Both the position numbers and the translations under genes were made by a program. Source: Steinernema hermaphroditum (taxonomy: Eukaryota; Nematoda; Chromadorea; Rhabditida; Steinernematidae). Taken from it: 64,000 nt of DNA. This document shows, piece after piece, positions 22,401-34,637 of the stretch. Below the pieces are notes generated by a model, which saw only the letters and a program-made list of their open reading frames with translations, searched no databases and had not been told where the DNA came from. How positions within the stretch are numbered: position 1 is the stretch's first letter; the number at the start of each line of letters is the position of its first letter. The stretch lies in the NCBI GenBank assembly GCA_030435675.1, contig CM059624.1, positions 8,766,769 to 8,830,768 on the forward strand, given 5' to 3'.

Positions 22401-25400
22401 CGATAGCATCGGCGTGGCTCGGGCTTCCGACCTTCGATTTTGAATTTTTTGACCCCCATTGGCGCGGCGACGAGTGCATCGGCCGAGAAGTGGCGGCGGA
22501 TTCATTAAGAGTGCAAATTGGTTTGCGTGAGTGACACGAAAGGTGACGAAAACGGCGATGCGTGTGGCGAAGAGGATTACCTGGAAGGCGAGAAGGAGAA
22601 GGAGGGCGAGAGGCTCCGAAGGGCGCGAACGAGCCGAAATCGTTCCGAGGGCTAATCTGAAAGAACGGTTTCTGAGGTATTCAGCACACCATTGCACGCA
22701 GGGACACGGACTCGTCGAAGGACGCAGTAGTAGAGCAGGCCTCAGGAGAGTGCTTCGAGGGTTTCGTATTGCCCGAAAAGACCTTTGGCGAACGTTGCCG
22801 CCGTCTCCGTCGGTTTCGTTAATCAGAATCGGCGTTCTTCCATTAGACGACGCTGCCCTCGACCGCCGCGGCCCTTTCAAGCTCCGCTCCTCCCAGCCCT
22901 AACCTTTCCTTCTATGAAAAGAATTCGAATCTCCCCCATTTGCATGCGACGGAGACGTCTCTTTCGAGAAGTCGATCCTCTCGTCACTTCCTCCACAGAG
23001 GCCCTTCGAGAGGAACCTCCGGTGCCCGGGGAACGCCACCGAAGGTGATAAGCCCTTCGATGGAAGGCGTCGAGACGCCGCCACTGTACGAACGGCGTCG
23101 TCTTCTGCAGCCGCTGATGAGATGCTGAATGATACGACAGCGACGGCGGATGATTAAGGGGAAAGGCATCGATCGGAGACGTCGAGAAGGCGCGAAGAAC
23201 GTTCTAGTGGAGTCGAAGGGCCGTTGTGTCACGGCGATCCCACGCGCGGATGCGAGCGAAGGCGCGAAACCGCTCGACGCCGCGACTCCGACGTCGACGA
23301 TCGGAGCGGATCTTCGAAGGTGGCCCGTCTTCTGGAACCAATAGAGTTCGTCTCCTCGACATCCTATCTGGGAGATTAGATAAATGCTCCTCGTCACCTT
23401 CGCGCGTTTTCACTTTCCGAAGCGCGACCTCGAGTTCCTGATTGCCCCTCAAGGTGAATCTCAGCAAATCTTCTTCTCTTTTCTGTGCCCGACGCTCGCG
23501 ACAAATCGACTTCAAAGGCCGTCGACAAATTCGAAATCCCAAAAGAAGCAAAAAGCCGTCGCGATCCGGATTCAAGGTCGTCTTCGGCGACGGAAGACTC
23601 CGCTGGAGGCGCTCCGTCGGAATGCAAAAACGAAAAATAAAACCAATTCGAAAGACGTTCGGCCCGTGACGGCCGCTCGGCGCCATTCCTTTCCGCCGTC
23701 CCAGCCCAAACGTCTTCGTTTTTAATTCTTTTCAATGAATAATAATACAACAAAGCGAACGAATTCAAAAATTACGACCACCATTAGCATATGGCGCTGT
23801 GGGACTGCGTCCTCAAAGAGGCCGAACGAGTTCGCCTCCAGAAGACGAACGGATCCCCAATTACGCACGAGGGGCGACCTTGGAAGCCAGGTAAGCGGTG
23901 CATTAGCCTCCGGACGGAGGCGGATTTGAATTCGAACTCGCACGCGAGCAATCATCATAAAACACCGTTTTTTAATCATTTTTTAGAACTCATAAATAAT
24001 CACTGTCCGAGGAGACGTCGACGGAGGGGTTCCCTCCAGGCGCCGCGCAAAAAGTGCCCACAGAAAACTTTTTTTGCGCTCAACGCGTGGGAATCCTTCC
24101 GAAGGAACGTGATGGGAAGGAATTTGCCTTCATGGCCATCTAGGGGATGCGGCACGTCAATGTGAAGAAGTAGCTCTACTGAAGAGCCACAAATATCATA
24201 CCAGTTTAAAGATAAAACATATAAATAAACACCAAAGGGCAATAAGAGTACAAAAAAGAAAGGAGATTCTAAAAACGCACTTAAGACAATGAGAGGAATG
24301 TACGAGAGAGAGCGAGCGAGCCGGGAAGGAAGCCCGAGGCTGGGCTTGGCGGGATCGGCGGCAGACGCGACGCGCAGACAGTCTCGTCTAGTCTCGACAG
24401 ACGCGCTGTAACCGCGCGTAAACAGGCCGAATGCGGCCCGACTGACACCAACGCGAACAGCGCTGAACAGCTGGTCGTTGCCGAGAGTAAATATACAAAT
24501 TAGCCGCGCTCCGACTCACACACCATGCGGTTTGATCTCAGCAGACCATATTAGGGCGACGGAAATGGAGCGTCACGTCACGCAGTGGCGTCACGGAACG
24601 GCTGAACTGTTCGGAAGGGAACGGAGTGAGTAAATATAAGAATATGCCATTGTACATTTAATTCTGTTTTATGGAAAGATAGTTGCGTCTTTTGAAAGGG
24701 CGAATAAGCGCTCAACTCGAAACTGGAAAAGTAAAAGGAAATCATTGCTTTTTTGGATTGGAAAGAGATTTTCACAGAGAGAGGAATTGTGACTTTTGTT
24801 CAAATAACGTAAGGAGACGTTGTCCATCTCTGCGTCTTCCATTTTACCATTTCATCCCTACGATATCTCGAATACAGAAAACGGAAACGGGATTTTTTTT
24901 ATAAGGATTTTTTCCATGCAGAGTCCGGTCCTAATTCAAGGCCCACAGACCTATAAAGCGTCGCGCGGCGCGCTAACGGCGTTCATCTAAGCGAAAAAAG
25001 GCGAATTTGAATATCGGAACCGCCAACGGCGTGCGGAGACACAATTAGCGATTCGAATAAGCCCGCGGCGGCGGCGAGGGATATCGTCCGGCGGCCGTTA
25101 GGCGGTGACCATTTAATGACCACCCGTTTGTTTACCGGCGGCCGCCAGGCGGCCTCCTCGGACAGGGGCCCCTGACCAGTTGCCAGCAGCAACTGGCCAC
25201 CCGTCTTTTGGCACAGAGTTCTGACCGTAAATTACGGGACAATTGGCGAGAAGAAGCGTCTTGGAACATTTTAGGGACGCTAATTACGATGGTCACGCAG
25301 AAAGTGACGATCGGAGGGGCTGATTGGCCGGGAATAGCCGGTTCCAGATTGATAAGGGGAGGGTCATTAGATAGCGAGAAGACAGATGTTCCCACGGTGG

Positions 25401-27180
25401 AAAAGGCGCCAAGAAGAAGCAACCACGATGGATAAGCAACAAACAGATTTGAATCTCTGCTTGTTATTGTTGTGCTCCTCGGGGTGACCTCAGGAGGGAG
25501 GGCTGCTGATCGATGGCCAAAAACAACTGTAAACAGTGAAATAGGGCCCGAGGCAACCGGGGAAGCGACTATACGACGGCGTCCGGAGGGCCTTATCAGC
25601 GCCTCTGTGGGTTCTGGCGACGAACAAACACTCGAAGAGGCGCCGAGGCACAAAGGAACGCGTTCAAATCGCTGTACATTTGAAGGGAATTAGGAAGTGC
25701 AAAGTGATAAGAGGGCGTCCGAAGAGGATCACAATGGCAACTGTACAGTCGGAGGCGATTTAGGCGAACTCGAGAATAAGAAGGTCGCCGACGCATCACT
25801 AAGCGCGTCTTCTTCTGCCGCTTCTGTTTTCGCAGTTCGACTCGCAAGAAGAAAACTAAACACATTCGGCACGTGGGAACGTCGCTGCAATTGAACACGC
25901 ATAAAAAGTATATAGTGGACAGAGCCTTCGTGATACCGAGATGCGGAAAAAGGATGATTGTCTTCAAAATTAGGATATTTTAAAGGAATTAGTTTTGCAC
26001 TGCAAGTCAAGGTCAGAGACGGTGACACAACTAGGATTAAGGTGACAGGAAAATATCAGAGACGGCGCGATTTGTTAACATATTGTAGATGCTATGCAAA
26101 CTACGGTAGCAACAAAATTCGAATGACCTAATTATAAAATCGGCTAAAGTTCGGGAAAATAGGAAAGAAGACCGATGGGGGTGAGGTCAAACTTTTATGG
26201 CCCCTCCCTGCAAGATAGCGAAGGACAGCACTCTCTTGGCGTCGTGCCATGGACTCGGACTCAACTCAAGGTTTAGAAGGGTGGGAGAGGCTTCGGGAAG
26301 TGTCAAAGAAGATCTCACCGTGGATACCAACGAGAAAAACCAAAATGGAAGCGGCGCTCCTCAGATCTCGCGAAGGTCTTCTGTGCCTCGCCCTCGCACG
26401 TCCTCCGATCGCAGAATCTCGTCTTCGCACCTTCTGTGATAAAAGCGCAACCGACGACGGGCCAGAAGAACAGACGACCGTGAGAGCGTCCCGATCCGGA
26501 TCGATTTCGATCGTTTCCGGTTCGAATTTCCTTTGGCGTTGCGCAATCCTCTGTAAGGCCCGTTCTTGGCGAAAGGCGATTCGAGGAGAGGCCTCACGAT
26601 GAGAACGGCCAAGGTGTGAGTGATTGCGCAATGAGCGCCGCGTTTTCGGCTGAGGTTAAGGCTAGTGACCCCGCCTATTGATTGCGAAGTCGAGGATAAC
26701 GGCGAGAAAGTGGCCCTCGCGCGCAATACTGTCCAACACAGAAGCGAACAGATGGCCACACGGACGAATGGCTTCTGTTCCTTTGTGTCCGCGAAGCGCC
26801 GTTTACACAAAAAACACACAGAAGGGCGCCTCGGGGCCATTCGTAGATGGAACGGGTGCCGTCTTCTTCTACACCAATTGCCTAGCATGGAAAAAGAGGT
26901 GTCAGTTCCGAGAGCGTCTTCGCCCTCTGACCTCGAGGTGCGTCCTCGAGTAACACTCAACGTTCCCACCTCCTTCCTGGATAAACAAAGCGCGCAAAGG
27001 CGCCTTTTTGGTTTCCGATGTCCCCATCACAGCTGGACACCGACGATCCCCGCAGTGATGCAATCCACAAAAGACGCACATGTGGCCACACACGGAGGTA
27101 CCGTACCCCTTCTAATCCGCGTTCACACGGTCCACTCGATCGTCATCCATCATCGTTTACGCGAGATTTTATCGAGATGA
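16413..27180. other. 10.8-kb region without recognised genes
   Basis: Neither strand shows a convincing exon chain. Open frames are short, overlap on both strands, and none matches a family. Homeodomain-type tracts such as ctaattag and ttaatt are scattered. This could be a regulatory domain for the divergent flanking genes, or it could hold non-coding RNA or genes too divergent to see. An RNA hairpin search by eye, including known conserved microRNA seeds, found nothing worth naming. Confidence 0.4.
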
Positions 27181-28791
27181 TCACTCGACGATCGGGATTT
27201 TGGAGAGCAAGAATGAGACCTTGGCAAAGATGGCCGCGCGATCCTCCCCTAGAAGCGTGTCCATGAGGAGGTCGTCGCTCTCCGACATCGTCAGATTCAG
27301 GAGCCTCTGCAGGTCCTCCAGCTTCTCGTTCTGCACACGGTGCTTCTCCAGGGTCTTTCTCCGCAGCTGCTGCAAAGAAGGGTCCATGGCTGTCGTCATC
27401 CGGCAGATACCTTCTCGAAATGGAGACGTAGCCGGGTCTCCTCCAGCTCGGTCTTCTCTTTCTTCAGCTCTTTTTTGAGGTCGAAGACCTAGACGTCGGA
27501 TTGCTGTCGGATTAGTCCCTATCGGCTCACCTCGCCTTTCAGAGCGTTCAGCACCTCGGTGTGCTGTGCGAGAGTCGCGTTTCGGATGCGATCCGACTCC
27601 TCGAGTCGTCTCTTCAGATCGCGCGCCGCCTTTTCGGACTGAAAAAGTGTCGGATGATCAAAGCACCCGCACCGAGGCCCCCTTCTAAGTCGCCGGCCGC
27701 GAACTTCGGTTCGCCACCTTGCGCGTCTACCGTACCTGCTTCTTCGACTTCTTCAGCATCTCCTCCAGCTTCTCTCTCTGCTCGACCACCGACTGCTTCG
27801 CCTTCCCCATATCCGCCAGTTGACCCTGCAGAGAGCCGATCTCCTCTCTCAGATGGCCAATCTCCGCCCGAAGACCCTCCGTCTCCGTCTCCATTTTGGC
27901 GATTATCTGCAAAAAGTGACGCTTATGAGGCCGTAGAGAAAAAGCTACAATCCTAATAAAGAAACCTTCGCGACCGGCAAGGCCACCCCGAGGACGGCTC
28001 ACCTGCTCGTTTATCTTCATCTCGCTCTTCCTCTGCACCTTCAACTGCTTCTGGACGTCGAGGACTTCGTGTCTGAAGTCCATCTCGACCTCCTTCCGGA
28101 TCCTAAATCAGCAAACGGTTCCCATCCGTCCCTTCGAGGGTCCTCTGACTCACTCGTCCCTCAGCTCAATCTCCATCTGGCGACGCTCGGCGGGCTCCTT
28201 CCGCTCCTGGCACCGCTTATCGCGCACCTCCTCCCGCACTTCCACAATGCGCGTCCGCATCTCGCGCACCTCCAGGGCCACGGACCACTCGTCGCGGAGG
28301 CGACTATCTGAGACCGCGGATTATTCGCTCGGATGGCCGCCACTTACTCAGCAGGCGGTTGTCGCTCTCCAGGCGCTCCACTTGCCTCGTCAGCGCCCTC
28401 TCTCCGTTCCGCTGACTCTGAAGTTGCACGTCCAGCCTGCTTCGATATAGCTCCGCGTTGGCATCGAGGCTCTCCTCGAGTCGGAGGATCTGATGGAGAC
28501 TAAAAGGGGCATTTGGAGCAAGGGGATTCACCTCGTCGGTCTGCTCCTTCAGCAGAGTGCGGAGATAGAAGAGAATCGACTTGAAACGGACGAATTTGTC
28601 ACCGAGAGTCCGTTCCAGAATGATGACGTCCGACTGCAGTTTCGAAATAGTCTCCTGGAAATGAGGACTTCTACGGTTGTACACTGTGTTTACGTTAAGA
28701 TGCAGGAGAAAGTTTGTTGAACCCTAATACATACCGCTCTCTCCACGGATCGTTCATAGCGTTTGCTAGAACAAAACAGTTCCATTTTCAT
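27181..28791 (-). CDS. Coiled-coil protein, 373 residues, unknown family
   Basis: Nine exons: 28735-28791, 28532-28654, 28348-28489, 28154-28307, 28003-28102, 27736-27906, 27531-27638, 27411-27488, 27181-27369, all in matching phases. From about residue 15 to 350 the chain is charged with heptad-like spacing of Leu, so one long, slightly interrupted coiled coil is expected. There is no intermediate-filament rod signature, no tail domain, no signal peptide and no membrane segment. The last 25 residues are hydrophobic and not coiled. Candidates include centrosomal, ciliary or spindle-linked coiled-coil proteins, but nothing in the sequence decides. Three introns (80, 96 and 97 bp) are longer than usual here. 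Its start codon is only 96 bp from the start of the divergent gene on the plus strand. Confidence 0.85.
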
Positions 28792-28887
28792 AAAAACCCG
28801 ATTAATCAAACCATTCGAAACGCAGCGATAGAATAGAAGTCGCCTAGAAAATAATTTTCTCGCATCTCAAAAAAAGGTTTTTTAAAA
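28792..28887. promoter_or_regulatory. Compact bidirectional promoter
   Basis: Only 96 bases separate the start codons of the coiled-coil gene (minus, 28791) and the small plus-strand gene (28888). The interval is AT-rich, with gattaatcaaacc, aataattttc and a run of A before the plus-strand ATG. It must contain both 5' leaders and promoters unless one transcript starts further away. Confidence 0.5.
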
Positions 28888-29290
28888 ATGACTAGCACGA
28901 TGATTTGTACCGATGAGCAGAACGTCTATGATTCCCCCTTCGACACTAACGCTTATATTGGGCAGAAAACGAACCAACAGATCTTTGGCATCCTGGACGA
29001 CGCTTCCCTCGACTCCTCGTTTCCACACCATTTTGGGAAGCAGAGCGGACGAGTGACTCCATCTCTGTGTCTGAAATGTGAAAAGTATTTAATGCGATCA
29101 CTGAACTGGAATTCTGTTAAGTGTGCTCGACACGGTGACGACAGAGAGAGATTTGTCTCTGGCCACATGCACTTTGAAGCCACCTTCTGTGGATTCGAAA
29201 AGAGAAGGAGATGTGTCCATGAAGCGGCGACAATTTGTGTGCACGCCTGCAGTTTGTAAAATAACGGATGAACTTAAAATAGTGGCTTAA
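28888..29290 (+). CDS. Small two-exon protein, 121 residues, unknown
   Basis: Exon 28888-29084 and exon 29122-29290 join in phase 2 across a 37-bp intron (gtattt...gttaag). Joining extends the open frame by 56 codons to TAA at 29288, whereas reading through soon gives a Cys/His-rich tail with no sense. The product is hydrophilic, with an Asn/Asp/Tyr-rich first third, several Ser/Thr-Pro or basic sites in the second half, and no signal peptide. I do not recognise it. The divergent arrangement with the coiled-coil gene suggests shared expression. Confidence 0.5.
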
Positions 29291-32056
29291 ATTGGATCCG
29301 ATCGAATAGTTCCCAATTTGTTCTTGAGCTGACAAGTGAAGCCTGGCTGGATAGAAGAACTTCTGGATCACCTGCTAATTTTCTTGCACACCACATTACG
29401 GGCGTCAGTAAATAGGTACTGTATTAATACTGATAACGTGCATCGGGTCCTTTTAGAAGTCATTCTTGTGGTAAAAAAAATCATTCTTCACACATAATCC
29501 ACTTCCATGTGCGCCACTTCCGGAATCAGCCCCTCACCTTTTTGACGTTCGCGTATACTGATGGGGTCGCCGCATTCCACTCTGATGAGCCTTTGATACA
29601 AAAAATAAACTTACACATAATAGTGACTTGAACTGGCCAAAAAAACACAGTGAAACGAGCAACTTGTTTGGTTGGTTTGGCTTGTTTTGGTTTAAAGTAC
29701 AGTACCCCTGAAGAACGAAAAGAAGGGATGTGTTCGCCGAATAGCACGACAATCGACTTCCCTCAACTCATTTTGAAGTTTGCAATTTTTGGTCCCATTC
29801 AATGTTTGCGATAGCATTTACTTTCCAGGACTGAACAGGAGTGCACAACTATGACTATACAACCTAGTTCCCAGTGGGTACTTAGAAGTGCGCTACTGAT
29901 GTACACTTACAGCGTCGCTATGTCTATCTTTCCATTCTTTAGTGATCTTCAAAAAAAGAGGGAAAACGCGAAATTCACCTTGACCCGCAAGTAAAACCGC
30001 AGCAGGATCAGTTGCTCGAATTTTTTCTTTGAAATTTACATTGTTGGTGAGCACAAGAAAGTGATGTTGTAGATAAATTTGCATTTTGTGGTCCTTCTGC
30101 AGGCAGTTTCCACCATTTACATTGCCCTGGTCAAAGTGAATCTCCTTTCCAGGCAGATTTCGAAAGCGCGTACCAGGTTTTCGCAATCCGCCTCTCACAC
30201 ACATAAGCGGGCCTCCCGGGTTCATAGGTCCTTCTTCCGGTGTCCCACGACCCTCCGACCTGCGCGGTGCCATAAAAGCGGCGTCAGAGGTTCACTCGAC
30301 CACGCGATCGCCATCGGCACTCCGGTGGAGGCAATTGATCGCTCTCGACCGCCGAGTGACCCATTTGTCATGTGGCGGACGACAAATTTCCTCCGCGGAG
30401 TCATCTGCGCTGGAATCGCGCCGATGAAGGGATTACCAGCCCACAAGCTTCTGTATCCGATGTCGGGCTGTTTGTTGGCTGGTTGGAGGCCCTTAGGTGC
30501 GCCGCGAGGTGCTTAAGCGCGCTCTGTCAACAGGCCGCGCAAACAGTCGCCACTGACCATCGGAGATTACTCTCGAGTGATCGTCGCCCCTCATTATCTC
30601 TTCGGTAACCAAACGGGAGAGCTCCAAATCGGTCTTCCACGTCCCTCCGCCGAAGCGTCTCTGCCGCGGTCGCGCATCTTCCGTGTTTTTCGGCCGCGAT
30701 TACACAACCCACCGACGGATTCTTTTGTTTGGCGAAGTCATTTAAGAAACGGCGAGAAAAGAGTTCGAGAGCCGATTGTCGCGCGCCTCCACCCCTCTGA
30801 CGTCGCCACCTCTGCTAATTGCAGTCCTCTTGTGCACTTCGCAAAGGCTAGAGTTTCTGATTTTTGTATTTGTTCAATGAGATCTGATCGATTCCCCAAC
30901 CCCTCTGAGGGTTCCCTAAGGAATCCCGGAGGAAGTGCTTAGGGGAAAGCGATCACATCTGTGCAGAAGCATTCTCTGTGGTCACAGACCATTCTGTATC
31001 CTTCTCGAGCACTTTGGTTCGTTTTCCGGCGATGTTTCCAATTATCCTTTGCATTTATCTCAAAGATGTTGTGGCGAACACACAGATTTAGTCTTCGGAA
31101 CACGTGCTGAGAAGCAGTTTTTCCCAACCATGGAAAACAGCTGCACTGATCGCCATAGTCCGCAGCCTGTCTCCACCGCGCATCCCTATGGCGGAGATGT
31201 ACCTTTCCCTGCAATCCCCCTGTAGCATCCTAGCAGCCACTCTGCAGTCCTAATGTTTTTGTGTTCCGCGTCTGTTTTGTTGGCAATCAGCTGGCCCGCA
31301 GAGCGACTCCGTTCCTCCTCGTTTCTTCTTTGGATCGACGTACAGAAAGCGCCTCGGGGCATTCCAGGGGGGCTAATCAGAGACCTCCGGGGCCTCCTTT
31401 GTCTCCGCTTTGGGCGCTTTTCGGCTACTTCGCCTCTCTTTCGACTCACGCAAACATTTGCAGCGCCTAATCGAGTTTGCTTCTTGTGGCGCGCGAAGCG
31501 CCGGAGTGTAGTCCGCCGATGGCCGGTCGTGTCCATTAGGGTTCGCGTGTTTACACGAATTCCGAAACCTCGACTTCGGGCTTTAATCTCCGAATTGGAC
31601 TCGGGAGGCGCGGTCCCTCAAAGGGAGAGATTTGAATATTGTCGAGGACGGCCTTCGGGTCACTGGGTCACTTCAGCGATCTCGAATCTATCGAATCCCT
31701 CCTCCGGGGTCGAGGAAAACACCTCGGGTCACTCCTGTCACAGTCGCTCGGCGGCGCCTCCTCAACTTGTCGTTCGCCGCCCGCAAGTCAGAACTTTCCC
31801 ACCGATTATCCGCTTATCCCCATCTGTCACCACATCTTCTCTTCTCCTAATTGCCTAATTATCCCCACCTTTTCTTTCCTCTGCCACCCGGGCGTAGCTT
31901 CTCCTATTACCCACCAGGGCATCCCGGCGTGGCTCAATGTGGCCCTTTCCGGCGCCCTTCTAGTGTTTGTTCCTGTCCGCGACGCCTTATTGTTTCCTCT
32001 GGTCTTCGCCGTGTCCTCCCAACTGATCCGTTCAGGAAAGACGCGCAATGACGTAG
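29291..32056. other. Spacer without recognised genes
   Basis: AT-rich to about 30 kb, then GC-richer. Several open frames overlap on both strands near 30.1-32.0 kb, but none joins into a credible gene. There is no repeat structure that I can see. Confidence 0.4.
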
Positions 32057-33552
32057 GCCGACGGCGAGGAAGTTGCCAAGCTGTTCGCCGCCAAAGTGAG
32101 TTCCAAATCCCTCATTTGCATCCGAAATCCGATTGGCCTTATGCTTCCTGATTCGCTTCTCCAGATGAGTCGAAATTCGTATGCGCAATGGAACGGAAAC
32201 GGTACGATGAAGTCGAGCCTCTACGACGACTACCCTTGCTATGCAGCGCCCGACTTCTCCTCCACCCTCGAGAAGCCTCCCATCCCTGTAAGTCTTTTCA
32301 AATCGAGTTCCACTCAAAGACGGAACAACATTTATTCGTTTATTCACATCGGAAAGAATCGAATTCGGAGAACGTTGAATATCGCCTTCTTCGCATGGAA
32401 CAGTTCCACGGAACGCTTTCCTTCTGAGTTTCGCTCCCAATTCTAATTGTGTTATTTTCCACAGTGCATCTTTCAAACCGTTTGAACTATAAATGCTCGT
32501 TATAGGGAAGAACAGAAGTGACTTGAACAATAAGAGGAGCTAAGATTTGCTCGACTACAGTTACCTTCAAAGTAAACTTGTGTGATGAACGGAAAAAAAA
32601 TTGAGATTCCTCCTTATACTTGTTTTGCTCCTTCGGCATGTCCCAATGGATGAGAATCTGCTTCCGCTTTCCCTCGTAAGCCCCTTCCATCAGACTTTCT
32701 CTCCGCTCAAAACAAAGATTATGCCCACAGCCCTCTTCTTCAGTCTTTTGTCAGTCATAGTTTCGCAAGAATTCATAGTTTTTCGCAAAATTTGAAGAAT
32801 TCCACAGAGACAACAAAGTGTCTTTAGCGTTTCCAACCCTTGTTTACGGTAACAAAAGTGTAGAGGCAAAAACAACGTTCTCTGGAAGCGGGCCAAGAAT
32901 GCTCCCTGGTGAACGAATTTAGAGTTTCATTTTCCCCTCGTGTTCACACCTAACCTTACCCTCCAAGGGAAGTCGATCCCACAAAATCCCACTATGAGTC
33001 CCTATGAAACTGATTTCTGTGAGAAAAACTAAAGACGGCAGATAGAACTGCAAGCCAACCTTGAGGCTTAGCAGGAGCACACTATTCCCACAAGGCATTT
33101 TTAAGTTTTTTTCTCAGCATCATTTCATCATTTCTGGTACTTGAACTTCGGTTCGTGTGAAGTTGACTTTCTTTTGTGATGAGGCCAAGATGCTCCGTAT
33201 GTGTTATCTGCCCTGGAAAACCAATGAGCCTGGAAAAGAAAGCCGTTTCCAGCGTGCCACTTCTGACCTCGGAAACTGTGATGTATTTTCGTTATTCTTC
33301 CTACTGGAAGTGAACAAATCGCCTAAAATTAGAACTATCATTCAGAGATGCGTCCAAAAAGTTCGGAATTGATGAGCGTTTCGCCAGATGTGTGCCCAAA
33401 AAGAAGACTCAAGAAGGGGCATTTCAGGAGCACAATGTTGGCTTCGCGGCGTCGACAGACTCCTCGACGGTCTTCAAAACAGGTTCCACAGGTCGTCCGT
33501 CCAGCAACCTCTACCTACCTCACAGGAAGCGGAAGACGAAGACGAGGTAAGG
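32057..33552 (+). CDS. Tentative spliced gene (partial model)
   Basis: Three segments have good splice signals and agree in phase 0: about 32057-32095 (ends AAA, then gtgagt), 32164-32289 (ATG at its first codon, preceded by cttctccag and followed by gtaagtc) and about 33429-33552 (preceded by catttcag). The middle exon encodes a Tyr/Asp/Pro-rich stretch starting MSRNSYAQW. The last is Ser/Thr-rich and ends in the basic run HRKRKTKTR, followed by either TAA or, alternatively, a gtaagg donor. The basic end recalls the start of a homeodomain or a nuclear localisation signal, but no homeodomain exon lies downstream before the M13 peptidase. The 1.1-kb intron would be far longer than others here. 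Alternative first exons of the peptidase gene were considered, but phases do not support it. Confidence 0.3.
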
Positions 33553-34637
33553 CTCGCGGCGCCCACATAAAGAGTTAATCCGTCCCCCGGGCAGCCTTAA
33601 CAAGAGCTATTAATCTTCCCGCGAGGCGCTTCTCCGCCCGCCCGAATCGCCCCCCGCTCGCGCCTCCTCGATCATCGTCGAGTCAAAAAACGGAGATAAT
33701 TACCTCGGCGCCCCCTTAAGTCCGCGCGTAGCCACGCGGCGTAAAATTGAATTCCGGAGGGCCGAGGCCGAATTAAACGTTTTAATTATGTGCGGCGCTT
33801 CCGCTCCCCTGGCGCCTCAACTTTCTTCTTCTCGTCCTTTTTCGCGCCGCTAATTGCCAATTAGAATTTGGCGCCGCGCGAAAACACACCCAGGGGCCTG
33901 GGCGCCATCTGATATCCGCAGCCGACAGAAAGCCGCTCGTTAATCGGAGTCCGCCGCGCTGACAGGTCGCTTTACGATCTCCTGTCATCACTCCCTTCTG
34001 TAGCTCCCCGGGGGAGAGACGGCTGTCAGGAAGAAAAAAGTCACAACAACGCGCCTAGCCCATTTGTTTCAAATCATATGGTCCGGGCATGTCGTGTTTC
34101 GTAGTATAAACATTGAGATCCGATTGGAGGCCATCTCGGCGATCGCCTCCGCGACCTGCGGCCCCATCAATCGACGCGGAAAAGTCGACAAGAGCCATTA
34201 ATAATAGCCCCTGGCCAGACGCGCTCGCAACTCACTCCGCGCGCTTTTTGTCTCTTTTTGAATCTGCCGACCTTCTTGACACCCCGGACACAGATATTTT
34301 CGTGGCCCCGAATGGAGATTCCCCGGGGGCCGCAACGCCTTTCCCTGGCCCAGCCTGCTCCACTGCACCCACCCGGCTTCTTCGAGGCGTTGTCCTATAT
34401 AGCGCTTCTGTGGACCCGGAGGGCCTGGAAAGCGGCTTCTTTTGCTCGTGGCGCGCCTCCGAGATCTAGTGGTGATTCGGCCAGCGGGTTTGTGAACGAT
34501 TATATGCAGAGGCAAAAAAAACCATCGAAATGCACTTCTTTTCGCCTGCATCGGGCGCCGCCGCGACTCAAAAGTGACTTCGCGGTACCTAGACGAGCTG
34601 TGTCGATGCGATTTGAGAGTTGGGTGCCACCGCAAAG
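33553..34637. promoter_or_regulatory. Non-coding block rich in homeodomain-type sites
   Basis: No coding exon. The block alternates ggcgcc-rich GC patches with AT sites such as ttaattatg, ctaattgccaattag, gttaatcgg and ggagataattacc. This mixture is usual for developmental enhancers. It lies directly upstream of the M13 peptidase gene. The regulatory role is inferred from composition only. Confidence 0.4.

Noticed and set aside
29526..29752. Two overlapping 72-73 codon minus-strand frames
   Set aside because: Hydrophobic, low-complexity translation in AT-rich DNA; no splice or family support.
33553..34637. A homeodomain exon downstream of the HRKRKTKTR end
   Set aside because: No frame in this interval encodes the conserved third helix (WFQNRR-type) or any HD-like stretch.
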